Shown piece by piece: positions 1-7,841 of a stretch of DNA of 24,526 nt. The notes below the pieces were generated by a model. That model was given only the letters and a program-made list of their open reading frames with translations. It had not been told where the DNA came from and did no database searches. The number at the start of each line of letters is the position of its first letter. Position 1 is the stretch's first letter. Both the position numbers and the translations under genes were made by a program. This stretch comes from Candidatus Heimdallarchaeota archaeon LC_2 (GTDB lineage: Archaea > Asgardarchaeota > Heimdallarchaeia > Heimdallarchaeales > Kariarchaeaceae), in assembly GCA_001940725.1 (NCBI GenBank), contig MDVR01000062.1, positions 1-24,526 on the forward strand, read 5' to 3'.

Positions 1-363
1 ATCAGAAATCCAATGTATATTTTTATATCGATCACAAAATAATTTCATCCATGTTCTTGTTTCTGGGGTCTCAGTATTGCCATGTATTAATAAAGTGGGA
101 ATTCCAGAATCCACCAAATCTATTAATAAACGTTTTGCGGTTCTAATTTGACGATAAGTTAATCTTTCTTGAAATCGAAAATATGAATTTTTCACATAAG
201 TTCTTCTTCTTCCTTTACTTAAATATGATAATACTAAAACTGGAAAATCTATTGAACCGGGTAAATCTCCAGGAATAACTATTAAATCAGGTTCTACTAA
301 TTTCAATAGGTCCTTAGCATACCATCTACCCCCATGAGTATCTGAAAGTACTAATAATTTCAA
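1..363 (-). CDS. Metallophosphoesterase (calcineurin-like), 3' part beyond window
   Basis: N-terminal 121 codons of a calcineurin-like metallophosphoesterase; the gene runs off the left edge. Visible metal-binding motifs are D8-x-H10 in SDTHGG, G32-D33 in IPGDLPG, and G95-N96-T-E98 in HGNTETPE, matching the order DxH, GD, GNx[DE] of the family. The insert between GD and GN contains a basic stretch (KGRRRTY). The only in-frame start is TTG at 363-361, because an in-frame TAA lies four codons upstream. The nearby ATG at 370 is in another frame and soon hits a stop. The family includes phosphodiesterases and protein or nucleotide phosphatases, so the substrate cannot be told. It lies 70 bases downstream of the sirtuin gene on the same strand and could be co-transcribed. 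Confidence 0.8.
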   Translation of the reverse strand, partial: MKLLVLSDTHGGRWYAKDLLKLVEPDLIVIPGDLPGSIDFPVLVLSYLSKGRRRTYVKNSYFRFQERLTYRQIRTAKRLLIDLVDSGIPTLLIHGNTETPETRTWMKLFCDRYKNIHWISD

Positions 364-433
364 TGGACATTGTTACTCAAACATGAAATAATATTAAATT
401 CACCGTTAATCAATGAATATTAGATGAAATTAA

Positions 434-1186
434 CTAGTATATTGTTTCTAATAAAATATCAACAAATTCGGGGAAGGTTTCTTCAGCAGGTCCTTCAATA
501 AATAAATCATTAACGCTTTTGAACATACTTTCCTGTGTATTAAATTCTATTAGCTTTGCATTTCCTTGATATTTTGCAAAAATTGGAAATTGTGCAACTG
601 GATAAACATAACCGGAAGTTCCAATAATTAATACCATTGCGGCTTCTTTTAGATATTTTTCTGCATTTTGCAAATTCTCAAAATTAAGAGATTCTCCAAA
701 CCACACTACGCTCGGTCTTTGAAAGGATCCACATTCACACTTTATGGGAACTATTTCGGGTACGGTATCCATTTTTCCTGTTTTACCACAATTATCAAAA
801 CAGTGAGTTTGTAGTATATTCCCATGAATTTCAATAACCTTTTGTTGTCCAGCTCTTCTGTGTAGACCATCCACATTTTGGGTAATTAAAACAGAAAGTA
901 AGCCCATTTCCTCTAGTTTTACAATTGCATAATGAATAGGATTTGGATCTGCTGACAAAACATTACTAATTCTTTCTCGATACCAATTCCAAACAAGTTG
1001 AGGATCTTGACTGAATCCTCTTCTTGAAGCCAAATCTTCAGCCTTCTTACCCTCGTAAAGCCCATCTTTACCTCGAAATGTTTTCATTCCAGAAGCAACA
1101 GAAGCACCTGAACCAACAATTGCGACAATTCGTAAATTTTCTTTTTTGGGAATAGAATTAATTAGTGAAATTATTTTATCTTTCAT
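434..1186 (-). CDS. SIR2-family NAD-dependent protein deacylase (class III type)
   Basis: Sirtuin of 250 residues, the normal length for a single-domain enzyme. It should remove acyl groups from lysine using NAD. The nucleotide-binding loop is GSGASVASG (25-33) followed by TFRG; the family consensus is GAG[IA]S, so the second position is Ser instead of Ala. Also seen: TQNVDGLHRRAG (102-113), catalytic His121 in EIHGN, four zinc cysteines (C129, C133, C150, C152), RPSVVWFGE (157-165) and GTSGYVYP (189-196). Tyr69 and Arg72 form the YxxR pair that in SIRT5 and CobB binds succinyl or malonyl carboxylates, so desuccinylase activity is plausible (inference from known family members). The gene lies 27 bases behind the 219-residue membrane protein gene on the same strand, suggesting co-transcription. 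Confidence 0.93.
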   Translation of the reverse strand: MKDKIISLINSIPKKENLRIVAIVGSGASVASGMKTFRGKDGLYEGKKAEDLASRRGFSQDPQLVWNWYRERISNVLSADPNPIHYAIVKLEEMGLLSVLITQNVDGLHRRAGQQKVIEIHGNILQTHCFDNCGKTGKMDTVPEIVPIKCECGSFQRPSVVWFGESLNFENLQNAEKYLKEAAMVLIIGTSGYVYPVAQFPIFAKYQGNAKLIEFNTQESMFKSVNDLFIEGPAEETFPEFVDILLETIY

Positions 1187-1213
1187 ATTTGGACTAGCTC
1201 CAAAATTGTTAGT

Positions 1214-1873
1214 TTAAACGAATGGAGAAAGAATGAGAAATATCAGTAGAAGAAGAAAGATTCCAATAACCATTGCTCCTTGGGGGCTATTCTTTATCAT
1301 TTCTCTACTAAATGTCCTAGCTAAGGCTTTTCCAAAACTTAATTGTCGTCGAACAGAAACACTTTTTCTAGAAAATAAAACTGAATTTCCAATCTTTATT
1401 TCTGGGATTGAATAATAGACCACCCAAAGAATGTATATTGGAAAGATAACTAATAAAATAATTGGTAAACGTTCGAAACGTCCATCAGTTGAACTGATCG
1501 CGAAACTAATTAAAATCACAAATGCAAATGCAACAATTGACCAAATCCATCCATACCATGAAAATAACTGATCTTCAATTCTTTTATCAAGGGAAGATCC
1601 TCCATTTCTTATCTTTGATTTCGGTTTGTGTGCCCCACTTATTGCAATTTTTGCAATTTCCGATTGAACACCATCTGTTACAGTTTTAATTCCCGAGCCA
1701 ATTTCCTTTTTCGTATCTTCAGCAATTGTTTCTACTTTTTGCTTAATTTTTTTCCCAGTGTCAATGCTTGTCTTCAATGCACTCTTTCCTGTATCTTTAA
1801 GTGATTTAGCCTTTTTGGTTAAGAGATTACTTACATTATTTTTTTTTCTATTTTCCCCCTTTTTATCACTCAC
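1214..1873 (-). CDS. Unknown membrane protein with Lys-rich amphipathic N-terminal region
   Basis: Not recognised as a known family. The first ~100 of 219 residues are highly charged and rich in Lys, Thr and Gly, with a loosely repeating pattern of about 10-11 residues (for example KDTGKSALKTS, then DTGKKIKQKVE, then EDTKKEIGSG). That spacing recalls the 11-residue amphipathic helices of LEA, synuclein or perilipin proteins. Three hydrophobic segments follow, at about 110-128, 136-157 and 198-219, so the long N-terminal segment would be anchored to the membrane. There is no signal peptide at the N-terminus. The sirtuin gene follows 27 bases downstream, so the two are probably one transcript. 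Function is unknown; a lipid-surface or membrane-stabilising role is only a guess. Confidence 0.72.
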   Translation of the reverse strand: MSDKKGENRKKNNVSNLLTKKAKSLKDTGKSALKTSIDTGKKIKQKVETIAEDTKKEIGSGIKTVTDGVQSEIAKIAISGAHKPKSKIRNGGSSLDKRIEDQLFSWYGWIWSIVAFAFVILISFAISSTDGRFERLPIILLVIFPIYILWVVYYSIPEIKIGNSVLFSRKSVSVRRQLSFGKALARTFSREMIKNSPQGAMVIGIFLLLLIFLILSPFV

Positions 1874-1981
1874 AAGTAATATACTGATAGATAATAATTA
1901 AGGCTTTTTTACTAACTCAATATCATTGCTATTTGTGTAAAAAATAGTAATATAGATAAATATACGCAAGATATTTTATTA

Positions 1982-1994
1982 ATATATTTATAAG
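1982..1994 (+). promoter_or_regulatory. Candidate archaeal TATA box upstream of the DUF84 gene
   Basis: The sequence ATATATTTATAAG resembles an archaeal TATA box. It would place transcription start near 2015 and leave a leader of about 90 bases before the ATG at 2106. The surroundings are very AT-rich, so this is weak evidence. Confidence 0.3.
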
Positions 1995-2105
1995 TCTTTT
2001 ATTGCTTTTTACTTAGTTTACCTTATTACCTAGAATCAAAAATTTTACCTCAAAATTAATAATTAAACGATTGATTTATTTGAAATACACCGTGGAAAGA
2101 TTATA

Positions 2106-2636
2106 ATGAAAAGGCTAATTATTGTCGGGTCCACAAATCCAGCTAAGGTAAATGCCGTGAGAGAGGCAGCAATGGCGTATTGGGAAAATATAGAGGTAAT
2201 CGGTCATAGTGTTCCATCTAGAGTTTCTTCAATGCCGATGTCTAAACAAGAAATTAGATTTGGGGCGAAATCTCGAGCTGAATATCTTTCCAAAAATTAT
2301 GAATCTTGGTTAAGTGTGGGAAATGAAGGTGGTGCAGCCTTAATTGCTGGTGATTGGTATTTATTTGGTAGTACATACGTCAGTGATGGAAAAAATTCTT
2401 CTTGGGGTGGAGAGCTACAAATGAGATTACCAGATGAAATGATTGCTGGTTTAAATGAAGGTAAAATTGAGTTAGGAACTGTAATAGATAAAATGACCAA
2501 TCGCAAAGATGTCAAAAAACAAGAAGGAGCTATTGGTTTATTAACCCAGATGAAATTAACTAGGAGTCAAGTCTTTAAGATGAGTGCAATGCAAGCTTTA
2601 GCATATTGGTATTTTTCTGCAGAGTTACAAACATGA
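2106..2636 (+). CDS. Inosine/xanthosine triphosphatase (DUF84, YjjX-like)
   Basis: A 176-residue protein of the DUF84/NTPase_I-T family, full length. These enzymes hydrolyse non-canonical ITP and XTP (or dephosphorylate related nucleotides) so deaminated purines are not incorporated into nucleic acids. The N-terminus has the signature VGSTNPAKVNAVREA (7-21), with the STNPAK nucleotide-binding loop. SSMPMSKQEIRFGAKSRA and the GNEGGA segment (family usually GLEGG) follow at the expected places. It is monocistronic, with the ABC module starting about 190 bases downstream. The substrate range cannot be read from the sequence. Confidence 0.9.
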   Translation: MKRLIIVGSTNPAKVNAVREAAMAYWENIEVIGHSVPSRVSSMPMSKQEIRFGAKSRAEYLSKNYESWLSVGNEGGAALIAGDWYLFGSTYVSDGKNSSWGGELQMRLPDEMIAGLNEGKIELGTVIDKMTNRKDVKKQEGAIGLLTQMKLTRSQVFKMSAMQALAYWYFSAELQT

Positions 2637-2823
2637 TTTAGATACATTGTTGAATATTACAAAAACTAATCAAAGAGTGAAAGATTCAGTGTTTCTAAAC
2701 TAATTATTTTCAAATTTTAGTGATTAGTGATTTTCAACATTTTTAATAATAACTTAGAAGGATGGTAATAACAAGGCAGATTAAAATAATACTGATGCCT
2801 TCGAATGAATTCATTTTTAATTT

Positions 2824-3558
2824 GTGTTTATCAAAAATGAGTATACAGTGAATGATGCTTCTTTGAAATCTACAAACAATGAGATACATATCAAAGCAAG
2901 AAAATTAGTTAAGCACTACAAACTAGGAGAAACTACAGTTAAAGCATTAGATGGGGTTGATCTAGATATAAAAAGAGGAGAAATGGTTATAATTGTCGGT
3001 CCGAGTGGTTCCGGTAAAAGTACACTTCTAAATATGTTAGGAGGTGTAGATCGTCCAGATTCAGGTGATGTCCAGATTAATGGCACGTCCTTAAGTAGCT
3101 TAAATGATAAAGAATTGACAACATTTAGAAGGAAATTTGTTGGTTTTGTATTCCAGTTTTATAGTCTTATTCCGACATTAACTGCACAAGAAAATATTGA
3201 GATAGCAGCTGAATTAGTTGATATCAAGGGAGCAGATTTAAGAAAAAGAGCCCAACTAATTTTATCTGAAGTGGGATTAATTGGGAGGAATACTTCATAC
3301 CCGTCTCATCTATCAGGTGGAGAAAGACAAAGGATAGCACTAGGTAGAGCTTTGGCTAAAAGACCGGAATTAATTATCGTAGATGAACCAACAGGGCAAT
3401 TGGACAAAAACACAGGTATAGAAATGGTAAAACTAATCCGTGACACAAGTAAAAATAATAATTCTACTGTAATTATGGTAACTCATGATGAATCTTTAAT
3501 AAATTTTGCAGATAAAGTCATTAAAATGGATTCTGGAAAAATTAGGGTGATTGATTAA
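2824..3558 (+). CDS. ABC transporter ATP-binding protein (MacB/LolD type)
   Basis: ATPase of 244 residues that energises the FtsX-type permease encoded immediately downstream. Walker A is GPSGSGKST (59-67). The Q-loop is in FVFQFYSLIPTLTAQENI, the signature motif is LSGGERQR, Walker B is LIIVDEPTG and the H-loop is MVTHDE. The segment AxxNVEIA-like after the Q-loop is typical of the MacB/LolD/FtsE group. The start is GTG, giving a ~20-residue N-terminal extension before the ABC domain; translation could start later. Its stop codon and the permease ATG overlap as TAATG, implying translational coupling. An ATTAAAATAAT-like stretch near 2780 could serve as a promoter with a short leader. Substrate unknown; relatives export lipoproteins, peptides or antibiotics. 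Confidence 0.92.
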   Translation: MFIKNEYTVNDASLKSTNNEIHIKARKLVKHYKLGETTVKALDGVDLDIKRGEMVIIVGPSGSGKSTLLNMLGGVDRPDSGDVQINGTSLSSLNDKELTTFRRKFVGFVFQFYSLIPTLTAQENIEIAAELVDIKGADLRKRAQLILSEVGLIGRNTSYPSHLSGGERQRIALGRALAKRPELIIVDEPTGQLDKNTGIEMVKLIRDTSKNNNSTVIMVTHDESLINFADKVIKMDSGKIRVID

Positions 3559-6011
3559 TGAAAAGAATATTTATTGCCTCATTCAGAGATTTATATTTTA
3601 ATAAAATTAGATCCATTGTTGTTGTACTTTCTCTGATCATGGTAATAGCTTTTCCAATTGCTTTATCAAACGTTTCTCCCAGCCTTAATCAGATTATTAT
3701 TGATGAAAGTGAAGAATATCAATTAGCTCATTTGAATTTCTTCTTTGAGGATATTGTCGATACAAGTATCGCTGATAAAATCTTAAATTGGACAAGTAAT
3801 TATTTGCAAGTTGATCAAGACGATTTAATTGTTGAAAGTAGGATTCACGATGATTCTAAATCACAGGCAACGGGAAATAATAAATTATTAAAGGATCATT
3901 GGATCGATTTGGATATTCTCAGCTATGAAAAAGATAACCCAATGAAAATAAATCAAATTGTCCTGGATAAAGGACGGTTTCCAGAAAGGGACAATGAACT
4001 TGTGATTTTATCTTCCCTAGCCACTTCAGATGGAATAGGTTTGAATGATAATATAATCCTATTTGGAGACGAAGGACCTTTAGAATATAAAATTACAGGA
4101 TTAATTCAATCTATTGAGTATTCTTCGTTCGATTTAACTCAGATCGGAGTAGCATACATGAGTTTAGATGGATTATCAAGGTATCAAGGTAGAATATTAA
4201 ATGGTACTCAGTATAATTCCTACTTAGTTTTTTTTGATTTTGATATCCCAGTTGAAAGATTGCGTGAACTTTATGAGTATTTGAAAATTCAAATTAGCAC
4301 TATCTATGGAAATAATGAAATTGAAGAAAGATTAGTATTTACATGGTTTACACGGGAAATGTCATTTCGTAGAAGCTTACAGGACGCATTAGAATTAACA
4401 TCTAAGTATCTTAATCTTGCTTCGATATTTATCTATATAGTAGCAGGTGTAATAATCTTTGTTACTATGAATCGGTATGTAAACGAGCAAAAAAGAGTGA
4501 TAGGTTCGTTATATGCATTTGGAGTCAAGAAAAAGGAAATTATTTATTCATTTTTTTTCAGAATACTAATATTAAGTTTAATTTCAAGTGTGTTTGGGAT
4601 TTTACTCGGAAGATATCTTCTGAAATTGCTTGTTTCAGGATTAGGCAATAAATGGGGATTAATTTCGGATGAACCGATAATTTCAAACGAATCAGTGATC
4701 ATTGCATTGGGAAGCTCAATTGTGATAGCATATAGTTTCACCTATTTAGCTCTCTGGAATTTAATTAAACTAACCCCTTATGAAGCAATGAGAGGAAAAA
4801 CATCTGAACTAAAGAGTAGTGGATTTTTTTTTAATGCAGCAAACATTATTCCATTTAGATTATTCCGAGCTGCTGCTAAAAATCTGACACGGAATAGAAC
4901 CCGTACTATATTAACCGTACTCGCCTTTTCAATGGCATTAACTTTTTCAGGATCTCTGATGTATACGCATGATAGTTTGGGTTCCACAGTAGATGATTAT
5001 TATGATCGTCGATTAAATTTTGATCTTGAAATAACACTAGGTAATGATAACGTAAATAATCAAACAGTTATGCAAAAAATATTAAATTTAGATACTAATA
5101 ATGATTTAAAACCGGATATCCGGTTTTATGAGCCTTCTTTAGTAACATTTACACCCTTTACAGAAACTCCCGATAAATTAGTTGTCCTATCTGCCCTCAA
5201 ACGAGATACCCAGATGTTCGATTTCAGTAATAGTACCTTTTCTGAAGGAAGAATGTTCATGTTTAACTCAAGTGAAGTTGTTATTTCAAGATATGTTGCA
5301 GGCACACTTGGCTTGAAAATTGGTGAAACTTACGCATTGGACTTTTTAACTAGATCCTTTAACATCACAGTTGTAGGTATCACTAACGAATTGATGAATA
5401 GTGCCTCTGTGATAATGGATATCCATCACCTATCCTTTCTATACCGAGATTTAGGATTTCCCATAATTGCAAATAAGATTTTAATTAAATTATGGGATGA
5501 TGTTGATCCAACTGTTGTTCAAGATGAATTAAATCAAAATTTTCGGTCTGTTGGACTTACACTTTCAAAAGAGTATTATCGTCTGCGGTTTACCTCATTA
5601 GCAGGAAGTCAAACTGAAATAATTAATTTATTAATATTCTTAGGATTAATAGTTGGATTTATATCGGTATTTACCACTCTTTTGATCTCTATAGTTGAAA
5701 GAGAGCGTGAAATCGCTCTATTACATGTATATGGGAATTATAATTATGAAGTCTTTATTCAAATAATGACAGAAGGTTTATTTTTGGGATTGATTGGTTT
5801 GATACCTGGATTGGTTATGGCCCAATTTACAGCAGAATTTGTATGGATTAAAATAATTTCTGATAGTCTTTTTGAAATAAAACCTGTTTTTGCAGGTTTC
5901 ATTGGGTTAAACTTACTTATGTTTGCAATTTTATCTATAATAATTTCAGTGATTATTAGTTTCATTTTCGTCACCCAAAGAAAATTATCAGAAATTATCA
6001 GAGAAGAATGA
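3558..6011 (+). CDS. FtsX-like ABC transporter permease (duplicated, MacB-type)
   Basis: Membrane permease of 817 residues with two FtsX units in one chain. Unit one has a membrane segment at about 16-36, a large extracytoplasmic domain (about 40-285), and three membrane segments at about 288-306, 328-352 and 378-402. Unit two repeats this: a segment at about 449-468, an outside domain to about 685, and three segments in 688-810. Each unit carries the usual cytoplasmic phrases (YAFGVKKKEI in the first, LHVYGNYNYE in the second). The end KLSEIIREE matches the normal FtsX terminus, so the gene is intact although a transposase remnant begins right after its stop. It pairs with the upstream ATPase, with overlapping start and stop codons. 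The transported molecule cannot be inferred. A 22-base perfect palindrome lies inside it at 5107-5128. Confidence 0.92.
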   Translation: MKRIFIASFRDLYFNKIRSIVVVLSLIMVIAFPIALSNVSPSLNQIIIDESEEYQLAHLNFFFEDIVDTSIADKILNWTSNYLQVDQDDLIVESRIHDDSKSQATGNNKLLKDHWIDLDILSYEKDNPMKINQIVLDKGRFPERDNELVILSSLATSDGIGLNDNIILFGDEGPLEYKITGLIQSIEYSSFDLTQIGVAYMSLDGLSRYQGRILNGTQYNSYLVFFDFDIPVERLRELYEYLKIQISTIYGNNEIEERLVFTWFTREMSFRRSLQDALELTSKYLNLASIFIYIVAGVIIFVTMNRYVNEQKRVIGSLYAFGVKKKEIIYSFFFRILILSLISSVFGILLGRYLLKLLVSGLGNKWGLISDEPIISNESVIIALGSSIVIAYSFTYLALWNLIKLTPYEAMRGKTSELKSSGFFFNAANIIPFRLFRAAAKNLTRNRTRTILTVLAFSMALTFSGSLMYTHDSLGSTVDDYYDRRLNFDLEITLGNDNVNNQTVMQKILNLDTNNDLKPDIRFYEPSLVTFTPFTETPDKLVVLSALKRDTQMFDFSNSTFSEGRMFMFNSSEVVISRYVAGTLGLKIGETYALDFLTRSFNITVVGITNELMNSASVIMDIHHLSFLYRDLGFPIIANKILIKLWDDVDPTVVQDELNQNFRSVGLTLSKEYYRLRFTSLAGSQTEIINLLIFLGLIVGFISVFTTLLISIVEREREIALLHVYGNYNYEVFIQIMTEGLFLGLIGLIPGLVMAQFTAEFVWIKIISDSLFEIKPVFAGFIGLNLLMFAILSIIISVIISFIFVTQRKLSEIIREE
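5107..5128. repeat. 22-base perfect palindrome inside the permease gene
   Basis: The half-site TAAAACCGGAT is followed directly by its exact reverse complement ATCCGGTTTTA, with no spacer. It lies within the codons for Leu-Lys-Pro-Asp-Ile-Arg-Phe-Tyr in the second outside domain of the permease. As DNA it could extrude a cruciform or bind a dimeric protein; it may also be chance. Confidence 0.85.
5880..5899. repeat. Hairpin near the 3' end of the permease gene
   Basis: Arms AAACCTG and CAGGTTT (7 bp) surround a short T-rich loop. This is a coding-sequence hairpin; no function is assigned. Confidence 0.5.
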
Positions 6012-6369
6012 GGCCTGTACCTTGATCTTGTAAAACTTTGACAAGATCATAAAACAAGCTTTCAAATGGTTTTGGACCTAAAAATCTTAAGAATCTTGGA
6101 AAGGTAGATCTGGAAGGCGAATGTCTTCCAAATCCACAAGCTCTTCGAGCTCGTGAGTTATTCTTGAGATAACTCACAAGTGCATCGAGAGAACCCAGTC
6201 TCTTGATATAGAAGAGGATTACTCCTCGAACCATTGATGAAGCTGTGTAGAATCGCTTCCCACGAAGTGGCTGATTCCAGCCACTTCTCTGTGTAATGTT
6301 CGAGAGACAAGCGATAGGCTTTTTGCCGATTCTGTGAAATATTAGATACGCAGGTAGTTTTTTGCGCAT
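6012..6369 (-). pseudogene. Transposase remnant, N-terminal domain only (DUF772/IS4-IS5-like)
   Basis: An N-terminal fragment of about 115 codons of a DDE transposase, starting at the ATG at 6369. It carries the phrase pattern SLDALVSYLKNNSRARRACGF, then PSRSTFPRFLRFLG and LVKVLQDQG, which resembles the N-terminal domain of IS4/IS5/IS1182-like transposases that precedes the catalytic core. The match breaks off right where the stop codon of the upstream permease is reached, so the catalytic DDE domain is missing. The stretch is visibly richer in G and C than its surroundings, as expected for transferred DNA. It is unusually dense in hairpins (see the separate entry). No terminal inverted repeats could be identified. 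Confidence 0.75.
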
Positions 6370-6396
6370 TTTGGTTAATTCGAAGGATTACCTGCG
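6023..6396. repeat. Run of seven hairpins through the transposase remnant
   Basis: Successive inverted repeats read directly from the sequence. 6023-6049: arms TGATCTTGT/ACAAGATCA, 9 bp. 6111-6130: TGGAAG/CTTCCA. 6153-6177: GTGAGTTAT/ATAACTCAC, 9 bp, 7-base loop. 6184-6207: ATCGAGAGA/TCTCTTGAT, 9 bp with one G-U. 6214-6227: GAGGA/TCCTC. 6264-6287: GAAGTGGCTG/CAGCCACTTC, 10 bp, 4-base loop. 6349-6396: CGCAGGTA/TACCTGCG, 8 bp, enclosing the transposase start codon. The arms are mixed in composition, not simple A/T runs. Confidence 0.8.
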
Positions 6397-6616
6397 ATTC
6401 TTTTTACTTTTCGGTTTTCTTAAGAATTTGTTAGAATGAATAGCTGAATCCTAGAATGATCAAATATTCACTAGAAGTTGAGACGAGCTAGATCAATCTT
6501 TCCACTATAACCCATTAAATTGCTTTTCTACCAGTTGATCAAATTATTTCAAGACCATGTAATAATAACCGTAGGATCGATGATATCATTACAAAACTAT
6601 AAAAATGAAAGGACAT

Positions 6617-6629
6617 AAAATTATATTTT
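6617..6629 (+). promoter_or_regulatory. Candidate TATA box for the methyltransferase gene
   Basis: An A/T box reading TTATATTTTTAA lies about 26-30 bases before the GTG start at 6656. It would give a transcript with a leader of only a few bases, a common archaeal arrangement. Weak because the region is AT-rich throughout. Confidence 0.35.
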
Positions 6630-6655
6630 TAACCTATAAATAATTTTTTGAGTAT

Positions 6656-7288
6656 GTGAGTAAACTGTTTCATTTCATAAAAAAAATCCCGATTGATTTC
6701 GGGCAAGCAAATTTAAGGATAATAACAAAAGGAAAATTAATAGCAATGGATCTAGTTCCTCCAGGTAATGGTAAAAAAGCGCTAGATATTGGATGTAGAG
6801 CCGGGAATCAATCTGAGCGGCTAAAATCTGATAATTATTCCGTCGAATCGATTGATATTGAAACAGATTACCCAGATGCAAAAATTGTAGACGCTAATAA
6901 GGCACTTCCTTATTCTGACGATAGTTTTGATTTGATTTGGTCTAGTGAAGTAATAGAACATCTTAAGGATCCTGAAGCCTTCAAAAAAGAAATAACTCGT
7001 ATAATCAAATCAACTGGGGACATTATTTTAACTACTCCAAATTCTGCTTTTTGGATCTACTATATTCTTAGGTTATTTAGAAAACGACCAAAAGATATTC
7101 AAAACCCTACTCACATTCATTTTTTCTCTATTTCAGATATTAAAAAACTATTTCCGTTAGCAAAAATTTATGGCTTTTTTCCATATCTCTTTTTCAAATT
7201 TAGAATCACCCGGTTAATTGGATTCTTATCTCCCACCTTTGTGATCCATATCAATAATCAAACATTAAACTTGATAAAACAGAATTGA
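6656..7288 (+). CDS. Class I SAM-dependent methyltransferase
   Basis: A 210-residue protein with a Rossmann-type methyltransferase domain. The SAM-binding motif I is ALDIGCRAGNQSERL (42-56), the acidic end of strand 2 is SIDIETD, and ALPYSDDSFDLIWSSEVIEHLKDP (83-106) is motif IV of the Methyltransf_11 type. TTPN follows in motif V/VI. The C-terminal ~70 residues are aromatic and basic with a weakly hydrophobic character, perhaps for membrane contact. The start is GTG at 6656; the ATG two bases upstream is followed at once by TGA. It lies between two disrupted genes and near the glycosylation cluster, so methylation of a glycan or lipid intermediate is possible but unproven. Confidence 0.87.
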   Translation: MSKLFHFIKKIPIDFGQANLRIITKGKLIAMDLVPPGNGKKALDIGCRAGNQSERLKSDNYSVESIDIETDYPDAKIVDANKALPYSDDSFDLIWSSEVIEHLKDPEAFKKEITRIIKSTGDIILTTPNSAFWIYYILRLFRKRPKDIQNPTHIHFFSISDIKKLFPLAKIYGFFPYLFFKFRITRLIGFLSPTFVIHINNQTLNLIKQN

Positions 7289-7841
7289 ATAATATTCGTT
7301 ACAATTAATCATTATTTATCAATTTTTCTAAGGTTTTTTTTTCATTTAATTCAATGTCAGAAGCTTTTTCGGCTAAATATCAAACTAGAAATAGTTGGGT
7401 ACTAAACAAATTGATTAGCGAACCCAGAGACAATTCTTTAGACATGACCGTCACCTTGTATTGTTAAAAAATAGAAATCAGTAATCTATGATCACAAATA
7501 ATATAGGTTAGAAGATCTGAAGGAAACGGATATTGAGGAAAAATAATCTCTTCCATTCTCATAAATTGTAAAAATGAACCTTGTTCATTTTCTTTATCAA
7601 TTCGATCCAGTCAATCTCTATAGTTTTGTATCTTTGTTTCTAGGGTTTGATTAAGCAAAGCGAAAATTAGCTTGTAAATTGTAAGCATCTGGATCCAAAT
7701 GGTTGATATATCACATTTCAAGTAAAATTTAATGGTAAATTATACTAAGTAATACTATGAACATAAAACCAAAAATGCAACCATCTTAGTTTTTCAAGAC
7801 TTTTATGCCTTTAGCCTTCTTACTGCCACTGAAGTCATCGA
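7289..7841. other. Gene-poor stretch in the scrambled zone
   Basis: No convincing gene. On the plus strand there is only a 37-codon ORF (7354-7467). On the minus strand a stop-interrupted series of short open stretches around 7690-7320 could be decayed coding sequence (one reads LDRIDKENEQGSFLQFMRM), but it matches nothing I recognise. The one clear structure is a hairpin at 7571-7591. The 3' part of the truncated flippase would be expected here if the gene had merely been interrupted, but I do not see it. Confidence 0.5.
7571..7591. terminator. Hairpin with short loop, possible bidirectional terminator
   Basis: Arms AAAATGAAC and GTTCATTTT (9 bp) enclose a 3-base loop, with A-rich and T-rich flanks on the two sides. 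It lies between a plus-strand methyltransferase and a minus-strand truncated gene, where a convergent terminator would fit. Archaeal termination relies mainly on U-runs, so the role is uncertain. Confidence 0.4.

Noticed and set aside
7354..7467. 37-codon plus-strand ORF in the gene-poor stretch
   Set aside because: Short, no recognisable motif, no ribosome site; chance open frame is likely.
7320..7700. Possible decayed coding sequence on the minus strand downstream of the truncated flippase
   Set aside because: Stops interrupt all readings and no flippase C-terminal motif could be matched.
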